Shown here in pieces: positions 59,402 to 64,000 of a stretch of 64,000 nucleotides of DNA. Source of the stretch: Marivivens sp. (lineage in GTDB: Bacteria > Pseudomonadota > Alphaproteobacteria > Rhodobacterales > Rhodobacteraceae); contig JAHEBU010000002.1 in NCBI GenBank assembly GCA_024642115.1, positions 124,001 through 188,000 on the forward strand. The letters run 5' to 3'. The position numbers and the translations under genes are program-made. The notes under the pieces are model-generated. The model was not told where the DNA came from. It worked only from the letters and a program-made list of their open reading frames with translations, and ran no database searches. Positions within the stretch are counted from its first letter, which is position 1. Each line of letters opens with the position of its first letter.

Positions 59402-60625
59402 TTAACCCGCCAGTTCGGCGCGATTCAGCGCACAGTGCGACCAAAGTTGATCCAGACCGGAAATCAGACGGTCCATCTCCTTGGGTCCGTGGACAGGCGA
59501 CGGGGTAAACCGCAGCCGTTCGGTGCCGCGCGGGACGGTGGGAAAGTTGATCGGCTGGACGTAGATTCCAAACTGATCGAGAAGCATGTCCGACATCATC
59601 TTTGTGTGCTTGGGATCGCCCACGATCAGCGGCACGATATGCGACCCATGATCGACGATGGGCAGACCCAGCCCCTTGAGCCGCAGCTTGAGGATCCGCG
59701 CCTGCGTCTGATGCCGGTCGCGCAGGTCCTGATCGGTTTTCAGATGCGCAACCGAGGCGGCAGCCCCCGCCGCAATGACCGGCGGCAGCGACGTGGTAAA
59801 GATGAAGCCCGGCGCATAAGACCGCACCGCGTCACACATTTTCGCCGATGCGGCGATGTATCCACCCATCACACCGAACGCCTTGCCCAGCGTGCCGTTG
59901 ATGATGTCGATGCGGTCCATCAGGCCCAATTGTTCGGCCAGGCCAGCCCCGCGCGGGCCATACATGCCCACCGCGTGCACTTCGTCCAGATAGGTCAGCG
60001 CGTTGAATTCCTCGGCCAGGGCGACCAGTTCGGGCAAGGGACCGAAATCGCCGTCCATCGAATAGACGGATTCAAAGGCGATCAGCTTGGGCGCGGCAGG
60101 ATCGTCCGCCTCGAGCAGGGCGCGCAGATGGGCCATGTCGTTGTGGCGGAAAATGCGCTTGGCCCCACCATTGCGGCGGATGCCTTCGATCATCGAGGCA
60201 TGGTTGAGCGCGTCGGAATAGGTGATCAGGCCGGGAAAGAGTTTTGGCAGGGTGCTCAGCGTGGCATCGTTGGCGATATAGGCGCTGGTAAACAGCAGGG
60301 CGGATTCCTTGCCATGCAGATCGGCCAATTCCGCCTCAAGCCGCTTGTGATAGACGGTGGTGCCGGAAATGTTGCGCGTTCCGCCCGATCCAGCGCCTGT
60401 CGCCTCCAGCGCCTCGTGCATGGCGTTCAGGACGACGGGATGCTGGCCCATGCCCAGATAATCGTTGCCGCACCAGACGGTGATCTGCTGTTCGGTGCCA
60501 TCGGGTTTGGTCCAGATGGCATGGGGGAACTGCCCCCGCCGCCGCTCGATGTCGATAAAGGTGCGATAGCGGCCTTCGGTATGCAGGGCACCGATGGCCA
60601 GGTCGAGTTGGGCGGTATAGTCCAA
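59402..60625 (-). CDS. hemA: 5-Aminolevulinate synthase
   Basis: A 407-residue ALAS, which condenses glycine and succinyl-CoA to 5-aminolevulinate, the first step of tetrapyrrole synthesis in alphaproteobacteria. Motifs are T-F-I-D-I-E-R-R near the start, [35 protein letters not shown], and the PLP lysine in [13 protein letters not shown] (about 248). The start is TTG at 60625 (M-D-Y-T-A-Q), with AGGAAG at the right distance, giving exactly the family length. A perfect FNR box lies about 200 bp upstream. Confidence 0.96.
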   Translation of the reverse strand: MDYTAQLDLAIGALHTEGRYRTFIDIERRRGQFPHAIWTKPDGTEQQITVWCGNDYLGMGQHPVVLNAMHEALEATGAGSGGTRNISGTTVYHKRLEAELADLHGKESALLFTSAYIANDATLSTLPKLFPGLITYSDALNHASMIEGIRRNGGAKRIFRHNDMAHLRALLEADDPAAPKLIAFESVYSMDGDFGPLPELVALAEEFNALTYLDEVHAVGMYGPRGAGLAEQLGLMDRIDIINGTLGKAFGVMGGYIAASAKMCDAVRSYAPGFIFTTSLPPVIAAGAAASVAHLKTDQDLRDRHQTQARILKLRLKGLGLPIVDHGSHIVPLIVGDPKHTKMMSDMLLDQFGIYVQPINFPTVPRGTERLRFTPSPVHGPKEMDRLISGLDQLWSHCALNRAELAG

Positions 60626-60822
60626 GGCAGTCTTCCTTTCCCGGTCCGCGATGGGGGCGGGCCAATCGTCCGGCGCCCGACCGCGGTAAAGGTTCTGAGG
60701 GGTCATATAGTCCGATCAGTCCCCGGACAATACGCTACAATTTGCCGCCCCGTAAACCTGTATTCAAGATCAGGAATATGATGGCGACTCTGGACTTGTC
60801 CCAACGGGCGCGTAACTCTGCC

Positions 60823-60836
60823 TTGATCTGGATCAA
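60823..60836. promoter_or_regulatory. Perfect FNR/FnrL box in the hemA upstream region
   Basis: TTGAT-CTGG-ATCAA, an exact FNR consensus. It lies 198 bp upstream of the hemA start (minus) and 20 bp before the M20 peptidase start (plus). Control of hemA by FnrL is established in Rhodobacter, so hemA is the likely target. Confidence 0.75.
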
Positions 60837-60855
60837 GACCCCCGAAAGGACCGCC

Positions 60856-62238
60856 ATGACAACCTCTGCCACCCTCGCCCCGGTGCTCGACCGGATCGAC
60901 GCCGACCTGCCCACAGCGATTGACCGGCTGCTGGACCTGCTGCGGATTCCGTCGATTTCGACGGACCCGGCCTACAAGGGGGACTGCGACAAGGCGGCAG
61001 ACTGGCTGGTGGCGGACCTTGTGGCACTGGGGTTTGACGCCTCCAAACGGCCCACACCGGGGCATCCGATGGTGGTGGCGCATCACGATGGTCCCGGCCC
61101 TCACCTGCTGTTCTACGGGCATTACGACGTGCAACCGGTGGACCCGCTCAACCTTTGGCACCGCGACCCCTTTGACCCCGAAATTCAGGACACCGCCAAG
61201 GGCCAGGTGATCCGGGGGCGCGGATCGTCCGATGACAAGGGGCAGCTGATGACCTTTGTCGAGGCATGCCGCGCCTGGAAGGCGATCCACGGCACCCTTC
61301 CCTGCAAACTGACCCTGTTCTTTGAAGGAGAAGAGGAATCAGGCTCGCCCTCGCTCATCCCGTTCATGAAGGACAACGCAGCCGAACTGACCGCCGACAT
61401 TGCGCTGATCTGCGACACCGGGCTGTTTGACGCGGAAACTCCTGCGATCACCACCATGCTGCGCGGGCTACTGGGCGAAGAAATCACCATCACCGGCCCC
61501 GACAAGGACCTGCATTCGGGCATGTACGGCGGGGCGGCGATCAACCCGATCCGGGTGCTGTCGCGCATCATCGCGTCCCTGCACGACGACGCCGGGCGGA
61601 TCACCGTGCCGGGGTTCTATGACGGGGTGCCGGAGCTGTCCAACCAGCTGCGCGCGCAGTGGGAGGATCTGGGCTTCGACGCCAAAGGGTTCCTGGGCGA
61701 CGTGGGGCTGTCGGTGCCAGCGGGCGAGGCGGGGCGGTCAGTGCTGGAAATGATCTGGTCGCGACCGACCTGCGAGGTGAACGGAATCACCGGCGGCTAT
61801 ACCGGCGACGGGTTCAAGACGGTCCTGCCCAGCAAGGCGCGGGCCAAGATCAGCTTTCGGCTGGTCGGCACCCAGGACCCCGACAAGATCCGGGAATCGT
61901 TCCGGAAAATGGTGCGTGACCAGTTGCCCGCCGATTGCACGGTGGATTTTCACGGTCACGGCAATGGACCGGCCTCTGTCATGGCCACGACCAACCCGAT
62001 GTTCGACAAGGCGCGGGTGGCGCTGTCGGACGAATGGCCGAAACCGGCGGCCTTTGTGGGATCGGGCGGGTCGATCCCGATCGCGGGATACTTCAAGAAT
62101 ATCCTCGACATGGACGCCATGTTGATCGGCTTTGCCAAGGACGACGACCTGATCCACAGCCCGAACGAGAAATATGACGTGAGCAGCTTTCACCACGGCA
62201 TCCGCAGCTGGGCGCGCATTCTGGCAGCGCTGAGCTGA
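60856..62238 (+). CDS. M20 family metallopeptidase (dipeptidase-like)
   Basis: A 460-residue cytoplasmic M20 zinc peptidase. Metal ligands are in Y-G-H-Y-D-V-Q-P-V-D (His, about 93), R-G-S-S-D-D-K-G-Q (Asp) and the catalytic pair in F-E-G-E-E-E-S-G-S-P. The dimerisation domain is at about 200-350 (H-S-G-M-Y-G-G-A). The family acts on dipeptides or related amides. GAAAGGACCGCC precedes the ATG at 60856. The FNR box 20 bp upstream would overlap its promoter region. Confidence 0.92.
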   Translation: MTTSATLAPVLDRIDADLPTAIDRLLDLLRIPSISTDPAYKGDCDKAADWLVADLVALGFDASKRPTPGHPMVVAHHDGPGPHLLFYGHYDVQPVDPLNLWHRDPFDPEIQDTAKGQVIRGRGSSDDKGQLMTFVEACRAWKAIHGTLPCKLTLFFEGEEESGSPSLIPFMKDNAAELTADIALICDTGLFDAETPAITTMLRGLLGEEITITGPDKDLHSGMYGGAAINPIRVLSRIIASLHDDAGRITVPGFYDGVPELSNQLRAQWEDLGFDAKGFLGDVGLSVPAGEAGRSVLEMIWSRPTCEVNGITGGYTGDGFKTVLPSKARAKISFRLVGTQDPDKIRESFRKMVRDQLPADCTVDFHGHGNGPASVMATTNPMFDKARVALSDEWPKPAAFVGSGGSIPIAGYFKNILDMDAMLIGFAKDDDLIHSPNEKYDVSSFHHGIRSWARILAALS

Positions 62239-62246
62239 ATCCGGGG

Positions 62247-62316
62247 GGCGCTCCCGCCCGTCCGCGCGGCCTGCGGCCACTTGGACTGGTTGGGGGTGGC
62301 CGCGCCTGCGGCGCGG
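62247..62316. repeat. GC-rich dispersed element with the 28-bp core, third copy
   Basis: GCTCCCGCCCGTC at the left and the 28-bp core at 62289-62316, as at 53181 and 56761. It lies just after the M20 peptidase gene and before the convergent DUF1344 gene. Confidence 0.75.
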
Positions 62317-62394
62317 TGGACCGGGAAGGATAGGCAGACAAAAGGGGGCAGCGGCGCGTCCGCCCCTGCCCCCCAAATATCAGATGGTCCGGTG

Positions 62395-62655
62395 CTACTT
62401 GACCATCGTCACAGCCGTCGCATCATGGGCGGTGCCCACCATGTCCCACACGATGCTGATCTTTTCGCCGACTTTCAGCCCCGGGTCCTTGAACCCCGAC
62501 GGCAGCATGTAGACCGTGCCGTCCTCCAGAGTGATGGAATGGGCGGTCATGTCGATCGCCTTGATCGTGCCCACCGTGGTGGTGGCAGCGGCATAGGCAG
62601 CGCCGGTCATGGCAAGGCTGGCCGCCACAAGGACGGGGAGGATCTGGAAACGCAT
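62395..62655 (-). CDS. DUF1344 small periplasmic protein
   Basis: An 86-residue exported protein: residues 1-22 form a signal peptide (V-L-V-A-A-S-L-A-M-T-G-A-A-Y-A). The rest is a small beta domain with V-G-T-I-K-A-I-D, I-T-L-E-D-G-T-V-Y-M-L-P, and G-L-K-V-G-E-K-I-S-I-V-W, as in DUF1344 proteins. The start at 62655 is chosen for the signal peptide. Function unknown. Confidence 0.85.
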   Translation of the reverse strand: MRFQILPVLVAASLAMTGAAYAAATTTVGTIKAIDMTAHSITLEDGTVYMLPSGFKDPGLKVGEKISIVWDMVGTAHDATAVTMVK

Positions 62656-62857
62656 TTGAGGGACTCCGATAATGTCTCGCGCCGGAACACGCCGTGCGCG
62701 AGGGTCGTTCATAAGAGGCCGTCCGGGCACTGTCGCGTCGATGGTCTTGGGTCCATCCGGCAGGTCCCGGCCTCTTGATCTCTGACATAACCGCCCTTTC
62801 GGATCGCTGTAAGGGGGTCACAATCGGTCGTGATGCGGTGTGAATGGCGCAACTTTG

Positions 62858-63076
62858 TTACGCAGTAGTCGCCACCCGGATCAGCTTGGCCAGCAACAAC
62901 AGCCACGGTGCCGCATGCAGGAGCAGATCAAAGATGTCGATCGGACGGACCAGAGTGCCAGCCACCAGCATCCGCAGCTTTTCCCAGATATGCGGCTCGG
63001 GAAAGAACGGAGCGAGGCCAAGGGTCAGCGCCGCAAGGATCAGCAGGGGCAACGGGAATTGATCGAGAAACGACAT
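62858..63076 (-). CDS. Small two-helix membrane protein
   Basis: A 72-residue membrane protein: F-P-L-P-L-L-I-L-A-A-L-T-L-G-L-A-P-F (about 7-24), then P-E-P-H-I-W-E-K-L-R-M-L-V-A-G-T-L-V-R-P-I-D-I-F-D-L-L-L-H-A and a second helix A-P-W-L-L-L-L-A-K-L-I. I recall this conserved type in alphaproteobacteria under names such as 'RND transporter', which is misleading for so short a protein. I recall homologues near sulfide-response genes; here an AT-rich ATACAT...ATATGT stretch lies about 55 bp upstream. Confidence 0.75.
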   Translation of the reverse strand: MSFLDQFPLPLLILAALTLGLAPFFPEPHIWEKLRMLVAGTLVRPIDIFDLLLHAAPWLLLLAKLIRVATTA

Positions 63077-63168
63077 GGGGCAGGCCTTTCCTGAAAAGTT
63101 ACTCCCTTATGGCACGTTTCCCGACAATAATACATGCGACAAATAGAATATGTTTCCTCACAGTTCGG

Positions 63169-63197
63169 TTCACCTTGCAATAACACCTCTCGGGGGG
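63169..63197. repeat. TTCACCTTGCAATAAC element, second copy
   Basis: The 16 bases TTCACCTTGCAATAAC match 25057-25072 exactly and are followed by the diverged ACCTCTCGGGGGG in place of AACTCCCGCCGGAGG. Confidence 0.65.
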
Positions 63198-63277
63198 TGA
63201 ATTGATCGCAGATCAAGAGGGGGGCAGACAGCCCCCCTGCCCGGCCAAAGCCAAGGCACGACAGTCAAAGAGGAAGG

Positions 63278-63354
63278 TGGCGCGGTTGACGGGGCTCGAA
63301 CCCGCGACCCCCGGCGTGACAGGCCGGTACTCTAACCAACTGAGCTACAACCGC
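63278..63354 (-). tRNA. tRNA-Asp (GUC), copy 1
   Basis: A 77-nt tRNA including an encoded CCA. The acceptor arms GCGGTTG and CAACCGC pair, with discriminator G. The D-arm GCTC-AGTTGGTTA-GAGT and the anticodon loop CTGTCAC read GUC. The T-arm GCGGG-TTCGAGC-CCCGT is intact. It is identical to the next copy. Confidence 0.96.
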
Positions 63355-63382
63355 GCGTGACGGTCAGGGGATCGGGGGCAAA

Positions 63383-63459
63383 TGGCGCGGTTGACGGGGC
63401 TCGAACCCGCGACCCCCGGCGTGACAGGCCGGTACTCTAACCAACTGAGCTACAACCGC
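63383..63459 (-). tRNA. tRNA-Asp (GUC), copy 2
   Basis: An identical 77-nt tRNA-Asp gene, 28 bp upstream (in transcription) of copy 1, also with encoded CCA and the GUC anticodon. The spacer is unlike, so only the gene is duplicated. The pair is probably processed from one transcript. Confidence 0.96.
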
Positions 63460-63568
63460 GCATCTGCAATCCGGTGATCCCACCGAACGTGAGGGGGCTT
63501 CTATGCGGGGCATTCAACCCCGTCAAGCGGCAGATCGGAAAAAACGAAGCCTCCCGCGCCCGCCCGGC

Positions 63569-64000
63569 TTACTCCGGCAAAGGGATGAACTCGGCGTCGT
63601 CACCCACAGGCAACTGAAACCGACCATGCGCCCAGTCGCCCGCCCGCCACGCCTCCTTGGCGGCGTCGATCCGGTCACGGGTCGAGGCCACGAAATTCCA
63701 CCAGATATGGCGCGGCCCGCCCAGCGTGGCGCCGCCCAGAACCATCAGCCGGGCACCCTGCGGTCCGGCCTGCATCGACAACCGGTCGCCGGGGCGAAAC
63801 ACCATCATCCGGCCTGCGTCAAACACCTGCCCGGCGACGGTGACGGCCCCCTCCAGCACATAGACGCCCCGATCTTCGTGGTTGTCGGGCAATGGCAGGG
63901 CGGCACCGGGGGCAAGCTGGGCATCCAGATAGAACATCTCGGACGGGGTCTCAATCGGGGCGGTTGCGCCATAGGCCGAGCCCAGGATCAGGCGGACGGT
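63569..64000 (-). CDS. Pirin family protein (partial, runs off the window)
   Basis: The last 143 residues of a pirin (cupin) protein. They open T-V-R-L-I-L-G-S-A-Y-G-A-T-A-P-I-E-T, then show the pirin C-terminal features D-A-Q-L-A-P-G-A-A-L-P-L-P, E-D-R-G-V-Y-V-L-E-G-A-V-T-V, F-R-P-G-D and G-P-R-H-I-W-W-N-F-V-A-S. The N-terminal metal-binding cupin lies beyond position 64000. Bacterial pirins include quercetinase-type dioxygenases and regulators; the role here is open. Confidence 0.88.
   Translation of the reverse strand, partial: TVRLILGSAYGATAPIETPSEMFYLDAQLAPGAALPLPDNHEDRGVYVLEGAVTVAGQVFDAGRMMVFRPGDRLSMQAGPQGARLMVLGGATLGGPRHIWWNFVASTRDRIDAAKEAWRAGDWAHGRFQLPVGDDAEFIPLPE

Noticed and set aside
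63131-63153. ATACAT...ATATGT as a third copy of the TACAT-N12-ATGTA operator
   Set aside because: Spacing is two bases longer and only about 5 of 11 arm positions pair; kept only as a remark in the gene entry.
63202-63216. TTGAT-CGCAG-ATCAA as an FNR box before the 72-residue membrane protein gene
   Set aside because: The spacer is five bases, not four, which FNR dimers do not normally accept, and it lies 126 bp from the gene.

Overview
This 64 kb window is a gene-dense, GC-rich stretch of a chromosome from an alphaproteobacterium, most likely a member of the Rhodobacterales (Rhodobacter/Roseobacter group). The signs are a 407-residue 5-aminolevulinate synthase, an alphaproteobacterial LexA box (GAAC-N7-GAAC) before uvrA, FnrL-type boxes, a DUF1127 gene, a bactofilin/M23 peptidase pair, RF2 without a programmed frameshift, and the zauP-zapA arrangement. 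There is no phage, insertion sequence, rRNA operon or CRISPR array. Almost everything is core metabolism or envelope biogenesis, with short intergenic regions. The interest lies mainly in regulatory sites, dispersed palindromic repeats and a few unusual proteins.

Layout. 0-7 kb: end of a LysR-type gene, a candidate sRNA, purL, a bolA-smORF-grxD cluster, mliC/zapA/zauP-like genes on the minus strand, and transketolase. 7-14 kb: an SH3 lipoprotein, a PHB-depolymerase-type esterase with a PhaR-like palindrome, a frameshifted membrane-protein gene, a DUF808-DoxX fusion, gap, an unrecognised two-gene module and a DUF1127 gene. 14-18 kb: a minus-strand run of MltB-type transglycosylase, L,D-transpeptidase, coaD and a CBS protein. 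18-23.4 kb: a divergent LysR gene and a valine-catabolic operon (mmsA, acyl-CoA dehydrogenase, 3-hydroxyisobutyryl-CoA hydrolase, mmsB). 23.4-31 kb: a DUF2892 protein and a rhodanese that share a 22-bp operator, an MmgE/PrpD protein, SOS-controlled uvrA, and a VWA protein with six tandem repeats. 31-41 kb: lpdA, a diguanylate cyclase, DUF924, an MFS transporter, queA, a YhdP/AsmA-like giant and bcp. 41-50.5 kb: DUF455, M23 peptidase-bactofilin, a CPBP protease, methyltransferase, DUF2189, prfB and mrcA (PBP1a). 50.5-64 kb: methyltransferase, lactonase-like MBL enzyme, SDR, amiC with an aminotransferase, a DsbA-like protein, ispG, rodZ, hemA, an M20 peptidase, small membrane/periplasmic proteins, two tandem tRNA-Asp genes and the end of a pirin gene.

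Themes. Cell-wall and division functions recur: zapA/zauP, MltB, L,D-transpeptidase, M23/bactofilin, PBP1a, AmiC and RodZ. Redox and oxygen control is visible as TTGAY-N4-RTCAA boxes before a DUF2892 gene, before a DUF2189 gene and in the hemA intergenic region. Three repeat families sit between genes: an 18-bp GGYGGGTT-NN-AACCCRCC palindrome (six copies), a CTCCCGCCGGAGG-type element (copies at about 2.5, 25, 41, 53, 57 and 63 kb), and a 28-bp GC-rich motif confined to 53-62 kb, where it also forms a 190-bp inverted repeat. No gap between genes exceeds 300 bases; the larger ones (109-374, 4820-5105, 8661-8909, 53119-53415) are described by the sites listed in them.
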